Positions 8,155 through 15,381 of a stretch of DNA of 64,000 bases are shown piece after piece. How positions within the stretch are numbered: the stretch's first letter is position 1; the number at the start of each line of letters is the position of its first letter. Position numbers and translations under genes: made by a program. The notes under the pieces are model-generated. The model was not told the origin of the DNA. It searched no databases and was given only the letters and a program-made list of their open reading frames with translations. Source of the stretch: Microbulbifer sp. TB1203 (GTDB lineage: Bacteria > Pseudomonadota > Gammaproteobacteria > Pseudomonadales > Cellvibrionaceae); assembly GCF_030997045.1 (NCBI RefSeq), contig NZ_CP116899.1, positions 3,806,001 through 3,870,000 of the forward strand. The letters run 5' to 3'.

Positions 8155-8814
8155 CTAGGTGGCGCGGGCAAAGGACTCCAGTTCGTCCGCCTCCAGGTCG
8201 TCCTCGATGCGCTCCAGCAACTGCTCAACCAGCTCCGACAGTGCCTGCTCGATTGCCCGATCGGTGGTGTTCTCAATTTCGCTGCCGTCATTGGGAGTCA
8301 CGACCCGGTATTTCTCGCGTATTTTCAGCTCGGAGATATTCACCTGCTGTTCGCGCATCGCACTGCCGGAGATATGTTCCAGGCGGTAGTGGTAGTCCCC
8401 GGACAGTTCCACGGTGCCTTTTTCCAACTCGTGATCTTTCTTGGACTGCAGGCTGCTGAAGTGCTTGACCACGGTGATATCCAGCGTATTGCGCAGGGAC
8501 AGTAGACCCTGCCGCTCCACCAGCGGTATTTCCTCGTCCGTGAAGAATTCCCGCAGCTGTTGGGTCAGTTCGCGCTCCAGATGTTGCTTGTACCGGAGTA
8601 CAGCGGCCTCCTTGAGCTGGCTGAGGCTGTTGCCCTGGCTGGCCTGGGCCAGCAGCAGGGCCAGGTCGCCCCCCTGGACCGGCATGGGGATGTCCATTGT
8701 TATCTCCGGGGGGAGGATAGTGAGGCTGGGTTTTTGCTCCTCGCCCTGGGCGGCGGAGGCGGAGGAAAAGATCAGCAGGCCGGCCAGGGCCAGCCCGCGG
8801 GTTGTGCTTATCAT
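8155..8814 (-). CDS. Secreted protein of unknown family, paralogue A
   Basis: This codes 219 residues from the ATG at 8814. A TTG six codons upstream is possible but is more likely part of the ribosome site GGGAGA. The N-terminus is a typical Sec signal peptide (about 1-22, ending near ASA-AQG). The mature part has a conserved core: PPEITMDIPMPVQGGDL, a long amphipathic helix, EEIPLVERQGLLSLRNTLDI, a beta-rich stretch and a helical acidic tail ending LLERIEDDLEADELESFA. The same order occurs in the neighbour at 8938-9624, so the two are tandem duplicates. No cysteine or catalytic motif stands out. I do not recognise the family. Confidence 0.75.
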   Translation of the reverse strand: MISTTRGLALAGLLIFSSASAAQGEEQKPSLTILPPEITMDIPMPVQGGDLALLLAQASQGNSLSQLKEAAVLRYKQHLERELTQQLREFFTDEEIPLVERQGLLSLRNTLDITVVKHFSSLQSKKDHELEKGTVELSGDYHYRLEHISGSAMREQQVNISELKIREKYRVVTPNDGSEIENTTDRAIEQALSELVEQLLERIEDDLEADELESFARAT

Positions 8815-8937
8815 CACCTGGTTTTCTCCCAATTATCTTTATTTTTTGTGATCGCCGTCAAAGGCTGCCACTGCTGGGAGGAGAGTGCAACTGCGTGATA
8901 ATTTTGGCGCTGATTTATCCAGCGGATGGCTGCGGGG

Positions 8938-9624
8938 TCAGGGCGCCGCCATATCCCTCAACTCGTCGGCTTCCAGGTCGTCCACGATGCGCTCCAGCAA
9001 CTGCCCGACCAGCTTCATCAGTGCCTGCTCGGTTGCCTGATCGGCAGTGTTCTCCGCCTCGCCACCGTCCAATGGGGTTTTGACCTGGTATTTCTCCTGC
9101 ACCCGCAGTTCGGCGATATCCAGCCGCCGTTCGCCCAGTGCCTCGCCGGAGTTATTTTCCAGCCGATAGTGGAAAGTGCCGGACAGGGTCAGGGTGCCCC
9201 GCTCCAATTCGTAATCGGCTGTGGTTTCCATGTCGTTGAGTTGTCTGCCAACGGCGATGTCCAGGAAATTGTGCAGGGTGAGGAGACCGCCCTCCTGTAC
9301 CAGGGGGATCTCCTCGCCGTCGAAGTGCTCGCGCAGCTTCGCATCCAGTTCCTTGCGCAACACTTCACTGAACTTGCGCACGGCGCGGGCCTTGAGTTCG
9401 GTGAGACTTTTGCTCCCCCCGGCGCGGGACAGCAGCCGTTCCAGATCCCTGCCCTGTACCGGGAGTGGGATGTTTATTGCGATTTCCGCCGGGGCCAGGG
9501 TCAGGCTGGGAGGGGGCGCATCGCCCCCAAACCAGCCCTGGGCCCAGGTGGGGGAAGTGAAAGCGAGCAGGCTGCTCAGTGCCAGGCTTTTGAGAGTGCG
9601 TTTCTTCAAGAGGTTTTTGTTCAC
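8938..9624 (-). CDS. Secreted protein of unknown family, paralogue B
   Basis: This is the tandem paralogue of the gene at 8155-8814. The GTG at 9624 is chosen because AGGGAAAG precedes it and the product then begins with a clean signal peptide ending near TWAQG; an ATG at 9681 is also open. The 228-residue product repeats the paralogue's landmarks: PAEIAINIPLPVQGRDL, GEEIPLVQEGGLLTLHNFLDI, the beta-rich middle LSGTFHYRLENNSGEA and the tail LLERIVDDLEADELRDMA. The copies differ at many positions, so the duplication is not recent. Function is unknown; a periplasmic or secreted location is inferred from the signal peptide. Confidence 0.75.
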   Translation of the reverse strand: MNKNLLKKRTLKSLALSSLLAFTSPTWAQGWFGGDAPPPSLTLAPAEIAINIPLPVQGRDLERLLSRAGGSKSLTELKARAVRKFSEVLRKELDAKLREHFDGEEIPLVQEGGLLTLHNFLDIAVGRQLNDMETTADYELERGTLTLSGTFHYRLENNSGEALGERRLDIAELRVQEKYQVKTPLDGGEAENTADQATEQALMKLVGQLLERIVDDLEADELRDMAAP

Positions 9625-9784
9625 GAGACTTTCCCTAAGTGGATCTCTTCTTGGCTTTTTTTGCGGCGGTGAGGCTGCCATTGGTATGAGGCTTGTGCAA
9701 AATCATTTATGACGGAGGTGTGATTTGGGTCACATTTTGGGGGAGAGATAAACGGGACCTTGCGCCGGCCCGGAAAACCGGTAT

Positions 9785-11869
9785 TCAGGCCTCGGCGTAG
9801 CGCGGTTTGTTCTGCAGCCAGCGCACGATCAGCTGCCGGCGGGCGTTTTCGGTAAGGGCGGCGGAGGCGGCGATTTTCTGCACCTGCGGCAGCAGTTCGG
9901 CGTCCCGCTGCAGGTCGGCGATGCGGTGCTGGATCTCGCCGGTCTGGCGGGTGCCGAGGATTTCCCCGGGGCCGCGCAGGCGCAGATCTTCCTCGGCGAT
10001 GGCGAAGCCGTCGCTGTGCTGGCGCAGGGCCTGCAGCCGCGCACGGCCGTTCTGCGACAGCGGGGTGCCGTAGAGCAACACGCAATGGCTGGCGGTGGAG
10101 CCGCGCCCCACCCGTCCGCGCAACTGGTGCAGTTGGGCCAGACCCAGGCGCTCGGGGTTTTCGATGATCATCAGGCTGGCGTTGGGCACGTCCACGCCCA
10201 CTTCGATCACAGTGGTGGCCACCAGCAGGTCTATCTCGCCAGCCTTGAAGGCGTTCATCACCCGTTCCTTTTCATCGGCTTTGAGGCGACCGTGCACCAG
10301 GCCCACGCGCACACCGTCAAGGGCCTCCGCCAGCTCTGCGGCGGTGGTTTCGGCGGCCTGGGCCTGCAGGCTCTCCGATTCCTCGATCAGGGTGCAGACC
10401 CAATAGGCCTGGCGCCCCTCGGTCACTGCGCCCTGCACCCTGGCCACCACCTGGTCGCGGCGCTGGTTGGAGATTGCCACGGTGTTGATCGGCTGGCGCC
10501 CGGGTGGCAGTTCGTCGATCACCGAGCAGTCCAGGTCGGCGAAGGCGGACATGGCCAGGGTGCGCGGGATGGGTGTGGCGGTCATGATCAATTGATGCGG
10601 CTGCAGCGCGCCGTCGCCGCCCTTCTGGCGCAGCTGCAGGCGCTGGCGCACACCGAAACGGTGCTGCTCGTCGATAATCACCAGCGCCAGCCGGTGGAAG
10701 GTCACTTCAGCCTGGAAAAGTGCGTGAGTGCCCACTATCAATTTTGCTTCCCCGCTGGCGATGGCCGCCAGCTGCGCGCGCCGCTCCGCGGATTTCAGGC
10801 CGCCGGTGAGATGGGCCACGGGGACACCCAGGGGCTCCAGCCAGTCGCTGAAATTGCGCCGGTGCTGTTCGGAGAGGATTTCCGTGGGCGCCATCACCGC
10901 TACCTGGGCGCCGGCGCCGATGGCCTTGAGTGCGGCCAGGGCCGCCACCAGGGTCTTGCCGGCACCCACGTCCCCCTGCAGAAGCCGCATCATCGGGCGG
11001 TTGCGGGCCAGGTCTTCGGCGATCTCGGCGCAGACCCGCCGCTGCGCGCCAGTGGGGGCAAATGGCAGGCGGGAGAGGAAGTCCCTCTCCAGTGCCGGAT
11101 TGGGAGCCAGCGCCGGCGCCGCGTGCACCGCGCTGTTGCGGCGCAGCTCCAGCAGGCTCAGGTGGTGGGCGAGCAGTTCCTCCAGGGCCAGGCGCTGCTG
11201 TGCCGGGTGCATGCCGTCGGCCAGTTGCGCCAGGTCGGCGCCGGCGGGGGGGCTGTGCAGGTAGTGCAGCGCCTCCGCCAGGGGATAGCGCAGGCGCGCT
11301 GGCAGCAGCTCCGCCGGCAGGAGTTCCTCGGCGCCGCAACGAGCGAGCAGTTCCAGCGCCTGCTGCACCAGGCCGCGCAGCCGCGCCTGGCTGACGCCCT
11401 CGGTCAGCGGGTAGACCGGAGTGAGGGTGTCCGGCGCGCTGAAGCTGCCACCGTCGACTATCTCCGTTTCCGGGTGGTACAGCTCCAGGCCGGCGGCCCC
11501 GCGGCGGGCCTCGCCGTAGCAGCGCAGGCGCACACCACGGGCGAAGCGGTTTTTCTGCGCGGCGGTAAAGTGGAAGTAGCGCAGGGAGAGGGTGCCGCTG
11601 CCGTCCTGCAGCCGCACCACCAGGCTGCGCCGGCGGCCGAACACCACGTCCGCGGCGCGCACCTCGCCCTCGATCACCGCGTCCACCCCCGGCGCCAGAG
11701 CGGCGATGGGGGTGATGTGGGTGCGGTCCTGGTAGCGCAGCGGCAGGTGGAACAGCAGGTCCTGAACCGTGGCGATGTGCAGCTTTGCCAGCACCAGGGC
11801 GAACTTGTCTCCCACGCCCTTGAGAGCAGTGACCGGTAGTGCGCTGAGTTCTCCCTGTGGTCTTCCCAT
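9785..11869 (-). CDS. recG: ATP-dependent DNA helicase RecG
   Basis: RecG remodels stalled replication forks and branch-migrates Holliday junctions. The 694-residue product has the N-terminal wedge/OB domain (about 50-150) and a superfamily-2 helicase core: Walker A QGDVGAGKT (about 297), the DEQH box (about 399), MTATPIPRTLAMSAF (about 430) and QLRGRVGRG (about 585). The length matches the family. The start is the ATG at 11869. Its promoter region is occupied by the element at 11884-12151, only 14 bases upstream, so the element may supply or alter recG transcription. Confidence 0.97.
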   Translation of the reverse strand: MGRPQGELSALPVTALKGVGDKFALVLAKLHIATVQDLLFHLPLRYQDRTHITPIAALAPGVDAVIEGEVRAADVVFGRRRSLVVRLQDGSGTLSLRYFHFTAAQKNRFARGVRLRCYGEARRGAAGLELYHPETEIVDGGSFSAPDTLTPVYPLTEGVSQARLRGLVQQALELLARCGAEELLPAELLPARLRYPLAEALHYLHSPPAGADLAQLADGMHPAQQRLALEELLAHHLSLLELRRNSAVHAAPALAPNPALERDFLSRLPFAPTGAQRRVCAEIAEDLARNRPMMRLLQGDVGAGKTLVAALAALKAIGAGAQVAVMAPTEILSEQHRRNFSDWLEPLGVPVAHLTGGLKSAERRAQLAAIASGEAKLIVGTHALFQAEVTFHRLALVIIDEQHRFGVRQRLQLRQKGGDGALQPHQLIMTATPIPRTLAMSAFADLDCSVIDELPPGRQPINTVAISNQRRDQVVARVQGAVTEGRQAYWVCTLIEESESLQAQAAETTAAELAEALDGVRVGLVHGRLKADEKERVMNAFKAGEIDLLVATTVIEVGVDVPNASLMIIENPERLGLAQLHQLRGRVGRGSTASHCVLLYGTPLSQNGRARLQALRQHSDGFAIAEEDLRLRGPGEILGTRQTGEIQHRIADLQRDAELLPQVQKIAASAALTENARRQLIVRWLQNKPRYAEA

Positions 11870-11883
11870 TCCGGAGCTGGCCC

Positions 11884-12151
11884 TAGTGTGGTGAAAGGTA
11901 CTAATTGTGTATATCAGAGCCCCCCAAATTGTTCACAGTTAGGCGCCGCTCGCAGGGAATGGTCATTCCATTTCCAAGAGCGGCAACGCCGCTGTGGACG
12001 ATTTGGGGGGCTCCCTTCGGGCGGGCCGCTAAGCAGCCATCTGCGGCGTTGCATTTGCTTGACATAGATGACTATGCCGACGCAAATGCGCCTTGCATCT
12101 GGCCGCTTAGCGGCCCGCTGATATATACAATTAGTACCTTTCACCACACTA
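11884..12151. mobile_element. MITE-like element (268 bp) with 34-bp terminal inverted repeats and TA ends
   Basis: The outer 34 bases (11884-11917 and 12118-12151) are inverted repeats with one mismatch, beginning TAGTGTGGTGAAAGGTACTA. The inside folds into two nested hairpins: one from AGCCCCCCAAATTGTTCACAG (11918-11938) pairing with 11992-12012, and one bounded by GGGCCGCTAAG and CTTAGCGGCCC (about 12027-12116). No reading frame of credible size lies inside. TA at both ends suggests an IS630/Tc1-mariner-type mover, working in trans. The right-hand TA is part of the oxyR stop codon TAG. Confidence 0.75.
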
Positions 12152-13066
12152 CTCCAGGCGGCACTGCCCGATGGCGTCGCGCAGTATGTCGATCGCCCGG
12201 TGGCGCGGGAAGCTGGCGCGCCAGGCCAGGGCCACGGTGCGCCTGGGGGCCGGTGGCGCGAAGGGGCGGGTTTCCAACAGGCCGCTGGCGTACTGGGAGG
12301 CGGTGGCCGCGGACATCGGCAGCACGGTGATGCCCAGTCCCGACGCCACCATGTGGCGCAGGGTCTCCAGGGAGCTGCCGTCGGCGGCGGTGCGGATGTG
12401 GCCGTTCCCCGACTCCTTCTCGATGGAATGCTGCAACTGCGGGCAGGCCTCCAGCACCTGGTCGCGGAAACAGTGGCCTTCGCCCAGCAGCAGCACGTTG
12501 TCCCGGGAGAGCTGGTCCGGGGTGATCAGGGATTCTTCCGCCAATGGATGGCCGGCGGGCATCAGCACCACGAAGGGCTCGTCGTAGAGTGGCTGGGTGA
12601 CCACGTCCGGCTCGGTAAACGGCAGCGCGATGATGATCGCGTCCAGCTCCCCCTTGCGCAGCCGCTGGCGCAGGGTGGCGGTGTAGCCCTCCTCCACATA
12701 GAGGGGCATTTCCGGAGCCAATCGCTGTAATTGTGGAATGAAGTGCGGAAACAGATAGGGTCCGATGGTAAAAATAGCGCCAACGGACAGCGGGCTGGCC
12801 AACTGGTCCTTGCCGGCACTGGCGATATCCTTGATAGCCGCGGACTGCTCCAGCACCAGCTGCGCCTGGGCCACGATGCGCTCGCCCAGGGGCGTGGCCT
12901 GCACGCGGGTCTTGGAGCGTTCGAACAGAGCTACTCCCAGCTCCTTTTCCAGCTTTTTCACGGCGATGGACAGGGTCGGCTGGCTGACGAAACAGCGCTC
13001 GGCGGCGCGGCCGAAGTGTTGCTCCTGGGCCAGGGTCACTATGTAGCGCAGTTCATTCAGGGTCAT
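12149..13066 (-). CDS. oxyR: Hydrogen peroxide-sensing LysR-type regulator OxyR
   Basis: OxyR is a cytoplasmic transcription factor activated by a disulfide formed on peroxide exposure. The 305-residue product has a LysR winged helix (1-60) and a ligand-type domain with both redox cysteines at the same numbers as in E. coli: Cys199 (GHCFRDQ) and Cys208 (EACPQ). It lies upstream of recG on the same strand, as in Pseudomonas, but a MITE-like element now separates them. The element starts within the TAG stop codon, so the oxyR mRNA end probably runs into its hairpins. Confidence 0.96.
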   Translation of the reverse strand: MTLNELRYIVTLAQEQHFGRAAERCFVSQPTLSIAVKKLEKELGVALFERSKTRVQATPLGERIVAQAQLVLEQSAAIKDIASAGKDQLASPLSVGAIFTIGPYLFPHFIPQLQRLAPEMPLYVEEGYTATLRQRLRKGELDAIIIALPFTEPDVVTQPLYDEPFVVLMPAGHPLAEESLITPDQLSRDNVLLLGEGHCFRDQVLEACPQLQHSIEKESGNGHIRTAADGSSLETLRHMVASGLGITVLPMSAATASQYASGLLETRPFAPPAPRRTVALAWRASFPRHRAIDILRDAIGQCRLE

Positions 13067-13254
13067 GGTTCAGGCAATCAGCTGCTTAGGGGTAATAGCA
13101 ATTATTCATAAATAGTGGCCGCAGGCCAATAGAGAATGTGACTGGGGATATCTGTGGTGGTTATTAGTAATTTTTGCTATTTATGGGCAGAGTAAAGGGA
13201 TAAAGGCGCAATTTTTTGCTATATGTGTAGGGAAACATTGAGCGGAGTATCTCT

Positions 13255-13515
13255 ATGGGCATTCTCTCCTGGATTATTCTCGGACTTATCGCGGGCGTAT
13301 TGGCCAAGTGGATCATGCCGGGTCCGGACCCGGGCGGCTGGATCGTCACTATCGTGATCGGCATCGTCGGCGCCTTTATCGGCGGCTGGCTCGGCTCCCT
13401 GGTGGGAATCGGCGGGCCGGTGACCGGTTTTGCGCTTGGCGATATAGTGACCGCTACCATTGGCGCTATTATCCTGCTGTTCATCTACCGGATGCTCAAG
13501 CGGCGCCATCACTGA
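13255..13515 (+). CDS. GlsB/YeaQ/YmgE-family small membrane protein
   Basis: This 86-residue protein consists of three glycine-rich membrane spans: about 4-20, 28-50 and 61-80, with PGPDPGG in the first loop and a positively charged end (KRRHH). The pattern is that of the transglycosylase-associated/YeaQ family, often linked to envelope stress, whose biochemical role is not established. A strong terminator follows 18 bases after the stop, so it is a single-gene unit. Confidence 0.9.
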   Translation: MGILSWIILGLIAGVLAKWIMPGPDPGGWIVTIVIGIVGAFIGGWLGSLVGIGGPVTGFALGDIVTATIGAIILLFIYRMLKRRHH

Positions 13516-13533
13516 CAGACAGGATTGATGAGC

Positions 13534-13559
13534 CCCGGGGCCTCAGTGCCCCGGGTTTT
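13534..13559 (+). terminator. Rho-independent terminator after the GlsB-type gene
   Basis: An 8-bp perfect stem CCCGGGGC/GCCCCGGG with loop CTCAGT wait-free spacing is followed directly by TTTT. It lies 18 bases beyond the stop codon at 13515. Confidence 0.85.
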
Positions 13560-13653
13560 CGTTGCAGGGAAGAATAAAAAATACAGCGGGGACGCACCCG
13601 CGGAACTTTAATTGGGGGGCGCTGTATCGGCCCGGACAAGTGCACGGACGGTT

Positions 13654-14535
13654 ATGGCACAGGAAAAACTTTGGATCTTTGGCTGCGGCGACCTGGGCGC
13701 GCGCCTGGCATTGCAGCTGAATCGGCAGGAGTACACTGTTTACGGTGTACGCCGCAACCCGCTGGTGGCTCTGGCGAACAAGCGTCGGGCCGACGCGGTA
13801 AACTGGCGCCGCGGGGACGCCACCAGCAAAGAGGATATCGAGCGGCACCTGGAACAGGGCGCAGACGTGGTGCTCGCCACTTTTACCCCCAGCGACAGCA
13901 CTCCAAGTGCCTATCACCGCGCCTATATCGATACCGCCACCGCGCTGGCGGCGGTGCTGCCCAACCTGGCGCGCCCGCCGCGGCTGCTGATCTGGGTTTC
14001 CTCAACCCGGGTCTACGGGCAGTGCAGCGACCAGCTCCTCGACGAGCGGACGCCGCCCATTCCCAGCGGCTACCAGGGCGACATTCTGCTGGCGGCGGAG
14101 GAGATTATCCGCAACGCGATACCCACTGCCTGCGTGGTGCGCTTTGCCGGAATCTACGGCCCGGGGCGCGATCGCCTGCTGTCCCAGGTGCGCGCGGGTC
14201 GTTGCGCGCCGCCGCAGCCGCCGCAGTACAGCAACCGCATTCACGTGGACGACTGTATCGGTTTTCTTATCTATCTGATGGAACAGCAGAAGCGGGGCCG
14301 GTCGCCGGAGCAGCTGTATATCGGCGCCGATTGCACACCGGTGCCCATGCACGAACTGCAGCAGTGGCTGGTAAAGGCGATGGGCTATTCCAGCGCGCAC
14401 CTGCGGGAAATCGTCCGCACCAGCGAGCGGCGTTCGAAGAAACTCAGCAACAGGCGCATGCTGGCCAGCGGCTACGAGATGAAATATCCGGACTATCGGA
14501 GCGGGTACAGTGCGCTGCTGGAGAGCGAGGGATAA
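13654..14535 (+). CDS. NAD(P)-dependent epimerase/SDR-family protein
   Basis: This codes 293 residues from the ATG at 13654; a TTG at 13612 would only add a low-complexity lead. An N-terminal nucleotide-binding motif reads FGCGDLGARLA, followed later by WVSSTRVYG and a YxGDxLLAAE segment in the place of the YxxxK active site. The fold is that of extended short-chain dehydrogenases resembling the YeeZ group. Gly-Cys-Gly-Asp-Leu-Gly instead of a full GxxGxxG and the lack of a clear catalytic lysine leave the enzyme activity open. It stands alone between a terminator and a repeat element. Confidence 0.8.
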   Translation: MAQEKLWIFGCGDLGARLALQLNRQEYTVYGVRRNPLVALANKRRADAVNWRRGDATSKEDIERHLEQGADVVLATFTPSDSTPSAYHRAYIDTATALAAVLPNLARPPRLLIWVSSTRVYGQCSDQLLDERTPPIPSGYQGDILLAAEEIIRNAIPTACVVRFAGIYGPGRDRLLSQVRAGRCAPPQPPQYSNRIHVDDCIGFLIYLMEQQKRGRSPEQLYIGADCTPVPMHELQQWLVKAMGYSSAHLREIVRTSERRSKKLSNRRMLASGYEMKYPDYRSGYSALLESEG

Positions 14536-14537
14536 TT

Positions 14538-14739
14538 AATGCGGATGCGGACAAATCTGCCGGGAGCAGATTTGCACAGCCGAAGGCTGCCCGCGAAGCG
14601 GGTGAGGCACAGGGACGTGCCTCATGAATGCGGGGCGTTGGGGTCTATTCAAAAGGGAGCCAGATCGCGGCCAGCGACCGCTCCTACAGCGCAGGCTGGC
14701 TCGCGTATTCATCATTCCGCATTCCTAATTCCGCATTTA
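14538..14739. repeat. Composite AATGCGG-bounded repeat, copy A
   Basis: The element starts with AATGCGG-type heptamers and ends with their complement (CCGCATT) near 14739. Its left part is a chain of hairpins: CAAATCTGC/GCAGATTTG (14552-14574), AGCC/GGCT (14578-14588), CCCGC/GCGGG (14590-14602) and TGAGGCAC/GTGCCTCA (14603-14624). A matching chain is at 25122-25194 with paired base changes. The right part holds one arm of the GTAGGAGCGG repeat family (14663-14694). It fills the gap between the SDR gene and ridA and overlaps the ridA stop codon. Confidence 0.7.
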
Positions 14740-15120
14740 AATAACCATCACCCCTTCCGCCTCGAACAGCGCCCCTTTCGGCAATTCCTTCACGCCCACC
14801 GCCGCGCGCGCGGGATAGGGCTCGTCGAAAAATTCGGCCATCACTTCGTTGACAGTGGCGAAATTCCCCAGGTCGGTGAGGTACAGATTGAGCTTGACGA
14901 CGTGCCCCAGGGAGCCGTTGGCCGCCTCGCACACCGCCTGCAGGTTGCGGAATACCCGTCGCGCCTGCTCGGCGAAATCGCCGGGCACCAGTTCCATGTT
15001 CTGGGGGTCCAGCGGAATCTGGCCGGAGAGATACACGGTGTTGTCGACCTTGACCGCCTGGGAATAGCTGCCGATAGCGGCCGGGGCCTGGTCGGTTTTG
15101 ATCACGGCGCGGTTGGGCAT
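14737..15120 (-). CDS. ridA: RidA-family 2-iminobutanoate/2-iminopropanoate deaminase
   Basis: RidA hydrolyses reactive imines released by PLP enzymes such as threonine dehydratase. The 127-residue product has the family hallmarks: AIGSYSQAV near the N-terminus, the active-site Arg region (VFRNLQAV), YLTDLGNFATVNEVM, and PARAAVGVKELPKGALFEAE at the end. The ATG at 15120 is chosen because GGAG lies about 8 bases upstream; the longer frame reads into a tandem heptamer repeat. It lies just ahead of spoT's 3' end in Pseudomonas order, but repeats now separate them. Confidence 0.94.
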   Translation of the reverse strand: MPNRAVIKTDQAPAAIGSYSQAVKVDNTVYLSGQIPLDPQNMELVPGDFAEQARRVFRNLQAVCEAANGSLGHVVKLNLYLTDLGNFATVNEVMAEFFDEPYPARAAVGVKELPKGALFEAEGVMVI

Positions 15121-15178
15121 GGGGGTACTCCAGTGCTTTGCTGAAACGAAAGCCGGCAAATATAGCGCGAAACTCTTG

Positions 15179-15241
15179 AATGCGGAATGCGGAATGCGGA
15201 ATGCGGAATGCGGAATGCGGAATGCGGAATGCGGAATGCGG
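15179..15241. repeat. Tandem heptanucleotide repeat (AATGCGG) x 9
   Basis: Nine perfect head-to-tail copies of the 7-base unit AATGCGG occupy 63 bases, followed by a degenerate AATACGC. The complement CCGCATT reappears at about 15369-15375, beyond a GTAGGAGCGG inverted repeat, so the whole 15179-15376 block has the same boundary pattern as the composite repeats at 14538 and 25117. Copy number of such arrays often varies between strains. Confidence 0.85.
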
Positions 15242-15264
15242 AATACGCGATCTGGCATCCTGCT

Positions 15265-15339
15265 GTAGGAGCGGCCCATGGCCGCGATTGAACTTTCGGG
15301 ATTTCCGGAAGACCGATCGCGGCCATGGGCCGCTCCTAC
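15265..15339. repeat. GTAGGAGCGG-family inverted repeat (REPIN-like), copy 1
   Basis: The arms GTAGGAGCGGCCCATGGCCG and their complement ending CCGCTCCTAC flank a spacer of about 25 bases. Further copies are at 42972-43046, 45934-46015, 46428-46501 and 60748-60821. All are intergenic. The form (two inverted REP units around a variable spacer) is that of REPINs known from Pseudomonas. Confidence 0.8.
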
Positions 15340-15381
15340 GGCACTGAGATGGCCCGCGTATTCATCATTCCGCATTATTCC

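Noticed and set aside
9926..11839. 637-residue frame on the plus strand
   Set aside because: It is antisense to recG, whose helicase motifs are intact; the product has shadow-type composition.
15179..15241. CRISPR-like array
   Set aside because: Units are 7 bases, head to tail and without spacers, so this is a simple tandem repeat.
15121..15375. N-terminal extension of ridA containing IPHSAFR repeats
   Set aside because: It is a translation of the AATGCGG array; RidA homologues start at the methionine at 15120, which has its own ribosome site.
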